Positions 31,988 through 41,525 of a stretch of 64,000 bases of DNA are shown one piece after another. The notes beneath the pieces are model-generated. The model saw nothing but the letters and a program-made list of their open reading frames with translations. It did no database searches and was not told the origin of the DNA. This stretch comes from Tiliqua scincoides (taxonomy: Eukaryota; Chordata; Lepidosauria; Squamata; Scincidae). A program made the translations under genes and the position numbers. Location of the stretch: the NCBI RefSeq assembly GCF_035046505.1, contig NC_089822.1, positions 217,926,419-217,990,418 of the forward strand, read 5' to 3'. Positions within the stretch are counted from its first letter, which is position 1; each line of letters starts with the position of its first letter.

Positions 31988-32132
31988 GTGTGGGTAGGAT
32001 TGCAGCCTATTATCATTAAAAAATGTTCCTGCTTGATGGTGTCACTTCTGGTCATGACATCACTTCTGGTGGGTCCTGACAGATTCTCATTCTAAAATGT
32101 GGGTCCCGATGCTAAATGTGTGAGAACCACTG
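31709..32132. mobile_element. Non-autonomous hAT holding a (TTA)n tract
   Basis: The left end CAGTGTTTCTCAAATTG and the right end GTGAGAACCACTG form the TIR. The duplication cactagaa (31701-31708) and cgctagaa (32133-32140) matches at 7 of 8. The interior includes a foldback-family half (CTTACTCCTGGGTAAGTG and GTAGGATTGCAGCC). A second, inverted copy of the family is at 37099-37463 and a partial one at 38590-38693. Confidence 0.9.
31931..31987. repeat. (TTA)n microsatellite
   Basis: About 19 uninterrupted units inside the hAT. It lies exactly within the foldback-derived segment. Confidence 0.98.
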
Positions 32133-32140
32133 CGCTAGAA

Positions 32141-33127
32141 GTTACACAGAGAATTGCAATGTTCCTTCCACCCCATACTTGTTTTGAAGTGTTTTTATTG
32201 TGTTATGACCCATTCACACTAGTGACAGTGAGATCAGTGGCAACATTACTAAGAGCCCAATCTTAAGCATTCCCCCTGACCAATGCAGCAATGTCAAACT
32301 GGCAAACGCTGCATCCATAGTTGGGGGGGGGGGAAGAAAGCTTCAGAGGTGAAAGAGGCAAACTCCCTTTACCCCTGTGTAAGTCTCCCAACCCACAATG
32401 GGTTTCCTCAGACCAGCACTAGCATGTTTGCCAGTGCAAGTCCAAGGAGACAGATGGGACAGGGGGCTGCTGCCAAAACCGATAAGATCCATTGTGGACC
32501 ACCTGCAACAGATCCTCCCCCTCCCACAGTCTCCCCACCCTGTTACGCCTTCCACTTTGCCTGATTTTGCCTCCTCTCTGCCTCCATTCTGCCCTCCTGC
32601 ATCCCCCTCCTGCTTCCACCATCATCCTGCCTTCTCTGGCAAGTGGGCATTCCCTTACTGGTGGGGACTGGAAGGTGCAGGCCTTCCTGTCAGCACTCCT
32701 GACAGCGTGCTGTCGGAGCGACTTGTGGAAGAGGCTCTGGCTGCTTTATGGCAGTCAGCGCCATTGGATGAGCCTTGCCGCCTTCAGGAGGCGAGGGAAG
32801 GATTGGGCCGTCAGTCCTTCTTTGTGTGTCACTGGCATGCCCCATTTGGACCTCCTTCACCATGGAGGGCCAAAAGAGCAAGGGATCTGTTGGCACAAAC
32901 TAGCTGCATAGTTGAACAGCTAGGAGTAAACAGGAGGCTTCAGAAATACAAGTATATTTTTTTACTTGCTAGCAAGTGACAGAGTCCAACAGGAATACAG
33001 TAGACTAGTTCCAGTGGGCAGCCCCTGTTCTGTTGACTGAAGGTCTTATCTACGGCTTACTACATGAGTACTTTGGATGCAGTGATAGCACTGCCACTTA
33101 ATAAAAAAGTAATAATTGCTCAAACGT
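32141..33127. other. G+C-rich spacer with possible MITE
   Basis: GAGCCCAATCTTAAGC near 32251 looks like one end of the CAATCCTA MITE family. The G+C-rich interior (32400-32930) resembles the long copies at 48390 and 56161, but no matching right end was fixed. A 193-codon frame (32398-32979) has no recognisable domain and lies in this composition-biased DNA. Confidence 0.35.
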
Positions 33128-33139
33128 TCTCCTCTATTT

Positions 33140-33888
33140 GCTAAACAAGCGCATCGGTAAAGCAGCTACCACATTTTCCAGACTCACAAAGAGAGTCTGG
33201 TCCAACAAGAAGCTGACGGAACATACCAAGATCCAGGTCTACAGAGCTTGCGTCCTGAGTACACTTCTGTACTGCAGCGAGTCATGGACTCTTCACTCAC
33301 AACAGGAGAGGAAACTGAGCGCTTTCCACATGCGCTGCCTCCGACGCATCCTCGGCATCACCTGGCAGGACAAAGTTCCAAACAACACAGTCCTGGAACG
33401 TGCTGGAATCCCTAGCATGTATTCACTGCTGAAACAGAGACGCCTGCGTTGACATTCTCCATGTCGTGAGAATGGATGATGGCCGGATCCCAAAGGAACT
33501 CCTCTATGGAGAACTCGTGCAAGGAAAGCGCCCTACAGGTAGACCACAGCTGCGATACAAGGACATCTGCAAGAGGGATCTGAAGGCCTTAGGGATGGAC
33601 CTCAACAAGTGGGAAACCGTGGCCTCTGAGCGGCCTGCTTGGAGGCAGGCTGTGCAGCATGGCCTTTCCCAGTTTGAAGAGACACTTTGCCAACAGTCTG
33701 AGGCTAAGAGGCAAAGCAGGAAGGCCCATAGCCAGGGAGACAGACCAGGGACAGACTGTACTTGCTCCCAGTGTGGAAGGGATTGTCACTCCCAAATTGG
33801 CCTTTTCAGCCACACTAGACGCTGTGCCAGAACCACCTTTCAGAGCGCGATACCATAGTCTTTCGAGACTGAAGGTTGCCAATACAAA
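33140..33888 (+). mobile_element. Young 5'-truncated LINE whose 3' end matches the SINE tail
   Basis: The insertion is flanked by a perfect 12-bp duplication, tctcctctattt (33128-33139 and 33889-33900). It encodes the C-terminal part of a non-LTR reverse transcriptase. Landmarks are LNKRIGKAATTFSRLTKRVW, STLLYCSESWTLHSQQERKL, RCLRRILGITWQDKVPNNTV and MYSLLKQRRLR, then MDDGRIPKELLYGELVQGKR, KWETVASERPAWRQAV and a terminal zinc-knuckle-like CSQCGRDC...FSHTRRC. The frame ends at TAG 33856-33858, leaving a 30-nt 3' UTR and a short AC-AAA end. One small disruption is visible near 33450, where the other copies read LRWLGHV. The LINE clade is not settled; an RTE-like assignment is possible. Related pieces are at 18904-19144 and 29744-30082. 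Confidence 0.93.
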
Positions 33889-33900
33889 TCTCCTCTATTT

Positions 33901-36900
33901 ACCGGAAAGCATCACCTGTAGTTCTAGCAAATACATGCCATAACCACAGTACAATGTGGTCAAGCTCTGTGTCAGAATGTCAGTTTAAGTTCAGTATAGT
34001 GATGACACTGGGGACTGCAATTTTAAATATTTAGAACATTTGAATAGCACTTATTGCCCCCTAGTGTCTTTTAAACTACAGTATATCTACTACTTTTCTT
34101 ACTATTTTTATTTCTGGTGCATTGTCAAGAATGTTGCATTATACTACTCAGAAAAGAAAATTGTACATGGGACAGAAAAATAATTGTCTAACAATAACAA
34201 TGTGAACTAATATATCAATACTTTAAATAAATATAACTTTATTATTTAAGCATTTGCCAAGGTTGTACTCAAGGCCTTATTCATAAAAGTGGGCTTAATT
34301 CTCCACAACATGATGACAGTGTATAAAGGCATTCGTCTTATGCTGTCCTTTCAGAGCCTCCCAATCTAAATGTGTAATCAGTTTAAGTGGATTTCTCACT
34401 CTTAGGATCTAAGTAGTATTTAACTGCAAGAACATTAATTTTAAATAGATTAATTTTCACGCCCTTCTTTTAGGTTCTGTTTCAGTGACCTATGTCTTTA
34501 AAATCTGCTACACAAGAAGGTATATTTATTGATCTTTCCACCCCATTGATCTGTGCTAAGTTGCGATTTCTGCAGATTCTGATCCAGATTCCGATTTTCT
34601 GCAGAACTAAAAGACACCTCAAAGACTAGCTATGCTAACCAGTTGGAGGGATTCCCTCTCAGGGTAAATGTTTAGATGTGTGTGCTTATATATGCTTTAT
34701 TATCATAACCTTTTACCTGCAATGAGTTATTTTACTCTGTATGTATTTGGCACATCTCAGTAAAGACTTTGAAGCATTCTACCCAACTTCTGTCCAGTTC
34801 AAGTGATTTCACACTGTGCCTTATGAACCTCAAGAGGAGGAAGGGCGATTGTCAGATTCTTTATCTCTAATACATATAAGACCCTGAACATTTGATGATC
34901 CCTACATAAAACTGACTCAGGAGTTTACACACTGAAAACAGTGCAATGCATGTAGCCAGCATTCCTGTGCTCATTCCAGCATGACGTTGGATGTGCATCA
35001 TATTTATCCCATCTATGTTGTAATATTCCTCCAAGCCTGATTTTATAGACTAGATATGCTTCTGATGTGCATCAGAATGTCTCTACTCAGGACCTCTATA
35101 CTCTACATCAGTATAGTTCTGACACAGTCACTGGCTTGAATGGAAGCTCTGCTGAAAAAAGGAAGGCATGATCATGCACATTAATGCATGCTTAACAATT
35201 ATGTACTGCTGCATGCACATGATCACTGGTGTGTGTGGCTTATTTGCAGATAGAAAAAAATCATGTGAATGAATGAATAGAAAACGATAAGGATAAATTG
35301 TACATATGACAATTTCAGAATTAATTATAGGAATTATCTGAACAATCTGAAGATGGTAGAGAACACAAAGCACAGCCAATCTGTAGAAAACTTTCTAAAA
35401 GGAAGGGGAGAAATTCATCTGCTTTTCCTTCTTGAATTTGGTAAAATGCAGAGGTGATGATGGATCTTTTTATTCTATTGCCTTTCCCACCCTTTATGAA
35501 TGATGGGAAAACAATGAAGAACTCATGTGAGACTGATGAACTTTCAACATATTTACCCAAATATGTCAGAATATCACCTAGACTACTCAACACAAATAAA
35601 TGTTGGCTCTTCCTGACAAAAACCAACCTTTTACAGAGCACCAGCAAACAAGCAAAGCTTTCTGGAACCAAAATCTCTTCTTCACCTTTGAAATGAACCC
35701 ACAAATGAGGTAATAATAAAAGCAGATCTTGGTAATGTTTTTTACCAAGAATTCTTCCAAGAGTACTGTGTAATCCTTTGGCAGTGAAATCAGCAAAGTA
35801 AATAGCTACAATTAACAAAAACAGTTCATTGTTCTTTCATTCCCAAGACTGTTGTATGAAAAAAAAAAAATTTTTAATGGGTATCTGGATGCAGTTATAG
35901 GAAAAGGTATGTGTCTTGTCATATTCACAGTATAGTTATTGCACAACATTCACTGTATAGTTATTGCACAACATAGTATTAAATTGATAATCTGCTAGTT
36001 AGCTAAATGTATAAGGATTGTACATAGCGAGATACAGGAGATGCTAAGGATGTTAAGCATTCTTATTAAGGGAAGGTCACCTTGCTACCGATCGTAAACA
36101 TTTTTCCTTACATACAGCTGATATTATTCTGATATTTATACATTACTGTATGAGAACTAGGTCTTAACAGCAGGAAACAATGGTTCTTCAGCTTTATTCT
36201 TCCTTTACACTCTAGTGACTGGATTTTATGGAGGTGCAGCTTATGACTGTCTGATAAAAAGCTATTTTCCGAAACAAGTTTAGAATGGTACATAAATTCT
36301 TGTTTTTCTTGGCGTGTAATTAGCCTTTCAATATGAAATATTACAGCGTTAAGGTTTATGCCGTTTGAAAATTTCTCTTAGTTGGTTTCATTTTGTGCAA
36401 TCTAAGATGTATAATAGCTTGTCTCCCAAAATGATCTGTTCAGAGTTTTTTTTTTTAAAACATTAAAGTTAAGGTGACTTGCTTATTAACAGCCCAGCCC
36501 TAAACTGCGTGGTGCGCAGAGCTCCCATGGCACCAAAATGGCTACCGTGGGATCCTGATATGCCTGGCAGCCACCGGCGGCTCCTCAGGGGAAGAGAACT
36601 TTCTCGGGCAAGGAAAGTAACCACACAATGGGACTACTTGATTCTGTGGTGGCTCTTTAGCTGGCGCAGAATCAAGGAGTCCTGTGTTGGGCCACATGGT
36701 CCAAAACGGGGCTCCAGATCCAATGGAGCACTGGTCCCACCCCCTCCAGCCCCGCTCCTTCCCACTATGCCTTCCCTTCCTTCCTGGGACACCTCATTCC
36801 CACCTTCCCCCTGCCCCATCCCTCTCTGCTGCTCTGCACTTCACTGGGCTTGCGCTGGGCTCTGATGCTCGGCCCACGGCAAGCCTCCGGTGCTCAGCCC

Positions 36901-37090
36901 TTGGTGAGCCAACGCGCATGGGTCTGGACTGGGCCCTGAATCAATGCAAAAGAATACAGCTTCCAGGGCTGCAGAAAAACAACAAAAGAGCCTGTGGCAT
37001 CTTAAAACAAACCTTAGGACAAACAAATATATTCAACTAATATATTCTGGCATAAGCAATTGTGGCCCAGAATTCACCTTGTTCTCAATC
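33901..37090. other. Long low-copy AT-rich stretch
   Basis: This is the largest part of the window without recognisable mobile DNA except at its right end. A 25-bp unit ATTCACAGTATAGTTATTGC plus five bases is duplicated at 35923-35972. A minus-strand frame of 165 codons (35321-35818) has no domain I know. 36490-36950 is G+C-rich and may be a long MITE ending GGGCCCTGAATC. Conserved non-coding DNA is possible, for example 34280-34480, but cannot be shown here. Confidence 0.4.
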
Positions 37091-37098
37091 CTATGCAT

Positions 37099-37463
37099 CA
37101 GTGGTTCTCAAACGTTTTAGCACTGGGACCCGCTTTTTAGAATGACAGTCTTTCAGAACCCACCCAAAGTGATGACATGGCCAGAAGTGTCGTCATCAAG
37201 CAGGAAAATTTTTTAAAATTCCTAGGCTGCAGTCCTATTCACATTTACCCAGGAGTAACCCCAACTGACTATCATTGTTAAAAGCATATAGTCAGTAGCC
37301 TGTTAAAAATACAGATCTGTAACATTTCCCCAAATGCAGACACATACCATGGTAGCATCAAGTCTAGTATATTAAAAATAAGATATTGAAATGAATGGAG
37401 ATCCACCAGAAATTGGCTCATGACCCACCTAGTGGGTCCCAGTCCGTAGTTTGAGAAACACTG
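37099..37463. mobile_element. Non-autonomous hAT, perfect TSD
   Basis: The left end CAGTGGTTCTCAAACG and the right end TAGTTTGAGAAACACTG form the TIR. A perfect 8-bp duplication ctatgcat lies at 37091-37098 and 37464-37471. It is the inverse orientation of the family at 31709-32132. The interior includes GGCTGCAGTCCTATTCAC and TTTACCCAGGAGTAAC, half of a foldback repeat. Confidence 0.93.
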
Positions 37464-37471
37464 CTATGCAT

Positions 37472-37519
37472 ATTTAACTGGAGTAAGTCCCATTAAATTC
37501 ATTGGGGCTTAATTCTGAA
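37472..37519. repeat. Foldback-family fragment between two hAT elements
   Basis: GGAGTAAGTCCCATTAAATT and GGGGCTTAATTCTGA are the two arms of the palindromic repeat. The hAT on the left appears to have landed at one edge of it and the hAT on the right at the other. Confidence 0.6.
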
Positions 37520-38313
37520 CAGTGGTGTCGCTAGCAGGGTGCGGGGGGTGCAGGCTGCACCAGGTGATGCACACGGGGGGGGTGACATGTAAAATTGTGG
37601 TGGTTAAGAGTAACCCCATCATATTATATACAGTTGGATGTGGAATTTCAAGCAGAATGCAATGCAAAAAGCCGGAGTGAAGTATCTCCTTTCTGTGAAA
37701 AGTTATGGCCAAAAAACTGGACAACAAAAATTGCATGGATCCCTATGGAAAGTGAAAGTGAGCTGTATTGCAAGTTTACTCATGAGTAGGCAAACATGCC
37801 TTAGTGCCTTGGAAAGGGCAGGCTGAGAGGAATCCAACAACACTAGAATGGTCCTGATCAATGAATGCAGCCCCCAAAAACACCTGAGAAGGAAGTCCCT
37901 CCCTCCAAGCAGATGTTTGTATTCAGCCCTATGGAAAACGAAACTAAGCTTCAGGGTCACGTTTATTCGCGAGTAAGCAAACATGCCTTGGCTGGTGTGG
38001 AAGATCAGGTGAAAGAGAGTGCAAGGCTACCAGAATGGTGCTGATCCTATGCACCTGGAACTAAACAAGTGCTCCAGAAGGCAGCCTCTCCCCCCCACTA
38101 AAAATAATCAAAACAGAGGCTTCAGCTGATAAGGTGAACCTTTTTGAGACTTGCAAAGCCAGGTGGATCCTGACAGTGATCTGGTTTAAACAGAAGATCT
38201 TAACTGGGCACTGGGGAGGGCTGAAAAACTTACTGGTTTTGGAGGTGGGTGTTATTGCAGGCAGGCTACAGAGGAAATTCACTTGGTGGAACAGGGCTGG
38301 CTTCTGCTTATTT

Positions 38314-38529
38314 CAGTCATTTTCAACCACTGTGTCATGGCTCACGAGTGTTCCACAGGTGTGCCACAGGAATTTGGGAGAAGATCATTTATTAGTACGG
38401 CCAGTGGGAATGTGACCCCCCACTGGCAGCATGGTGTACCTTGTCAATTGTCAAAAACCTGATGGTGTGCCTTGACAATTTTAGTGCCTTGTCAGTGTGC
38501 CACGAGATGAAAAAGGTTGAAAATCACTG
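38314..38529. mobile_element. hAT MITE of the CATTTTCAACC/GGCACAC family, perfect TSD
   Basis: The left end CAGTCATTTTCAACC and the right end GGTTGAAAATCACTG form the TIR. A perfect 8-bp duplication gcttattt lies at 38306-38313 and 38530-38537. It is nested in the element at 37520-38971. Confidence 0.93.
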
Positions 38530-38589
38530 GCTTATTTAATTATTTGTTTTATTTTAACTATTTATACTTATTTATTTTAATTTGCCTGA

Positions 38590-38693
38590 TAATGTCACTT
38601 CCACCATGACATCACTTCTGGTGGGTCTTGGACAGATTATCATTCTAAAAAGTGGGTCCCAGTGCTAAAAGTTTGAGAACTGCTGCAATAAAG
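38590..38693. mobile_element. Right-end fragment of the CAGTGTTTCTCAAATT hAT family
   Basis: GACATCACTTCTGGTGGGTC, AGTGGGTCCCAGTGCTAAAA and GAGAACTGCTG match the right end of 31709-32132. The left half is absent. Confidence 0.75.
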
Positions 38694-38979
38694 TGTTAAT
38701 AAGTTGACACCCTTGGGGGGGGGTGACACCACTAGTGACCAAAATCACTAAAATCATAATTTGGAGGAATAATACCATCATGTTATATATCAATCAATTC
38801 ATAATTTCATGCAGAATGTGTTTTATCAAAAGGTACAGCCAAAAAACCAGTGGGGGCGGAGTGATGGTACATCACCACGCCCACTACCTGGGGTATTTCC
38901 CCGCCCACTGCATGGAGGGGTGACACGCTGGCATCCCGCATCGGGTGATGCGAACCCTAGTGATGCCACTGTTTCTGAA

Positions 38980-40318
38980 TAGACCTACCTAAGATTGCAC
39001 AGTTGATCAGATGCACTCAGGGGTTGTAATTCATTTAAAATACCAATGATGTTAAAAGGTTGCTTAACTGGCATTTCATTAACCAAGCTTTCTGTTTAGC
39101 AAAGTGTTGGTTAACAAGCCACCCAATTGCCAGTCTCCTCCCTCACTTACTGGACTGTGTTCTCTTTTCAGCGTTGTTCTGTACTTGTTTCTTCACTATG
39201 ATGGCCCTTTAGGAATGGGGACTATCCACTCCCTTTCTCACTAGAACCCTGCTTCAGAAGTAGTGAGTTTCAATTTCTTAGTGGCCATCCTGAAGAGGGA
39301 AGAGGGGAGGTGTGGCATTGTAGCCACAAAGGAGAATGCCACAAGGGAGAAAGCCCTTGTAGCCTAGCAATGGGGGGGGGGGGGGAGCACTAAGTTTTGC
39401 AGGCCGACTCAACCTGTCATTTAACCTGTCCTTCCCCCTTGCTGTCAGATCCATTCCTGGTGGTGAAAAAAAAGCGGAGGGATGCCTCTCCTTTCTTCTT
39501 GCCACTGGGAATGGCTCCAAGGCGGAGAGGCAGCTTACACGGCACATTGAGGCACCCTACAAACCTTAGTGCTATGCCTCCCCTGTAGATATGCTACTGC
39601 CCTATTCAATAAGTGAATGGGAGGGGCAGTTTTCTTAAGAACTGTAAAAGCTAAGTTAACTGACAAGACTTCTTCTATTACCCAGTGAAATGAGGTGCTT
39701 ACTACAACCAAGTGGAATGAGCAGGGTTGCCATCACTGACTTGAAGCTATTCCTGGGTTTGTCCCCCCCCCCCAACATGATTTCTTCTAATGCTAAGGCA
39801 AGTCCTGCTCTTTCAAATCAGCTATGTGCAATTGGGTGGCTGGCATTGAATCATGCCATATATGTTGAGCTCTTCTGCCATATCTCAACTGGGAGCCATC
39901 TTCAGAATCCCCAGCTTTCGTTCCCTTTTACAGTCAAGAAATTATTCTGTATTCTAGGTCTGACCTTAGAGCTCTCAAGGCCCACTCACACTTTTCCTCA
40001 ATAGTGCTGGAACTACTTCCCCTTCTTGCTGAGATGCAGGCAATGTTCACATGGGGAAAAATTTACTGCCCTATACAGTTCCTTCATACACAAATTAATC
40101 AGAACTGCTTGGGGCTTCATCAAGGGAAAGCAGTTTCCAAGTGGTTGTGTGCAAGTAGCTTTCAAGCTTTGCTTTTGAAATAGACATCCTTAGAACTCAG
40201 AAATGCACAGTTCAGCAGTGTGAAGCCAGAGCAGTAACATTGCCCAGCTCTTAGTTTGTACCAGCTCTTTGTTTCATTAAGTGCTAAATGGGAAGTCTGC
40301 GTACTCCTTGACAGTGAC
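38980..40318. other. Spacer, possible DNA-transposon trace
   Basis: GCTTAACTGGCATTTCATTA near 39062, and AAGTTAACTGAC near 39652 in inverse sense, hint at worn inverted ends, but the match is short. C- and G-runs are at 39372-39385 and 39763-39773. No gene seen. Confidence 0.35.
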
Positions 40319-40412
40319 ACCACATCTACAAAGAAGCTGGCAGCTTGACATTTGAATGTAGAGAACGCAGAACTGCTCATTCCCTGAGTACTGAGCTGTC
40401 TGTTGTGAAAAT
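40319..40412 (+). repeat. 95-bp direct repeat, copy A
   Basis: From CACATCTACAAAGAAGCTGG to GTCTGTTGTGAAAATG, it matches 41431-41525 at about 95 percent, in the same orientation, 1.1 kb apart. Confidence 0.92.
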
Positions 40413-41430
40413 GTTACCAAAAGGGCTGTTCTGTTTAGGGGGAATAATTACACTGCCCTTATTGGAACTTCAGGATCGCAGGCTGGATAACAAGATGGCG
40501 TAATGCAGAGAAATTCCCTTTAGCTTAAAGAGGAGACTGGGAGAAAGATAACTTTTAATAAAAGATTATAGTTTTATTACAAAAGCACAAAGGTAAACAT
40601 AATGCACATGGAAAAATGATAAGTATATGTTTCTTAGTCCTAGTACTTGAATCTAGTGTGCCTAGCTTTTATGGTGGTTGCATGTAAAAAGTATTTGGTG
40701 CATCAGAGGAAATTAGAAAAGGGAAAGGTTGTAGGGAAGGATTTTAGGGGTCCCTGATCTGCCAATTCCAGTTGCTAAATAAAGATGGGGAGAGAAGGGG
40801 AGAGAAAAAGGGGGGGGGGAAGAAGGGAAAAAGTTCCAGATGCAAGATAGTTACCTGTCTGTAGAGCAGTTGAATGGGGGGAGAGAGTCCTGTGTGGAGG
40901 ACCCTCTGACACAACACAGATGCTTTGTGTCCTTGGAGGGGGAGCCAGAGAGCTTGTGGCAGGAAAGCCCTCTCTTAAAAAGGGGTTTGCAAAACGTGCT
41001 GAGCTGAATGGTAGCTTCCTTAGTACCACACAGCAGGGTAAACATTGAAAAGATCAGGATGTCCCTTATCTGCAAAATTCAGTGGGGTCTAATGGCTGGC
41101 TTCCTAGCTGGGGGAACTTAAACAATACATTGAATGGGCAACCCAGGAAGGCAGTTCAAGTCTGCATACAGTACTTAAGCAGTGATTGGGTTAAAACAAT
41201 ACAATGAATAGGAGACACTTAAACAGTGATTTACTATGCCAGACTTCTATCTATAATATGTGAATCATAGGGAGGTGGATTTTGTAACCATGAGCTTGTG
41301 ATTTGACCAGAGTTTTTGGAAAAGTGTGCTGGGAGAAGTGTGGCTGGGAGAAGTGTGATGTTTTAGTAACATAACCAGATTTAGAGAGAAAATTACAACT
41401 AAAAGGAAAAAGGGGATTTTCACCTAACAA
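40413..41430. other. 1-kb block between two direct repeats
   Basis: The block carries AATAAA-like words on both strands near 40555-40580 and a G/A-rich run at 40785-40830. Near 41315-41365 GGGAGAAGTGTG is repeated three times. No open frame or terminal inverted repeat explains it. It could be an inserted fossil or the product of a local duplication. Confidence 0.35.
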
Positions 41431-41525
41431 CACCGCATCTACAAAGAACCTGGCAGCTTGACATTTGAATGTAGGGAATGCAGAACTGCTCATTCCCTGA
41501 GTACTGAGCTGTCTGTTGTGAAATT
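41431..41525 (+). repeat. 95-bp direct repeat, copy B
   Basis: Partner of 40319-40412. Differences are scattered single bases. Upstream and downstream flanks are unrelated to those of copy A. Confidence 0.92.

Larger units (their letters stand above)
37520..38971. mobile_element. Composite 1.45-kb hAT-like element with nested insertions
   Basis: The left end CAGTGGTGTCGCTAG and the inverse right end CAGTGGCATCACTAG are an imperfect TIR. The duplication attctgaa (37512-37519) and tttctgaa (38972-38979) matches at 7 of 8. Inside are a whole hAT MITE (38314-38529), the right end of another hAT family (38590-38693), and two rounds of a segment with AAGCAAACATGCCTTG near 37785 and 37975. The left and right thirds share a diverged block (CCATCATGTTATATA and TTTCATGCAGAATG), so it may be two related copies fused. 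Confidence 0.75.

Noticed and set aside
32398-32979. Plus-strand open frame of 193 codons, proline-rich
   Set aside because: Lies in G+C-rich MITE-like DNA with long frames in several phases at once.
35321-35818. Minus-strand frame of 165 codons, considered as a processed pseudogene
   Set aside because: No protein family recognised, no poly(A) remnant or duplication found around it.
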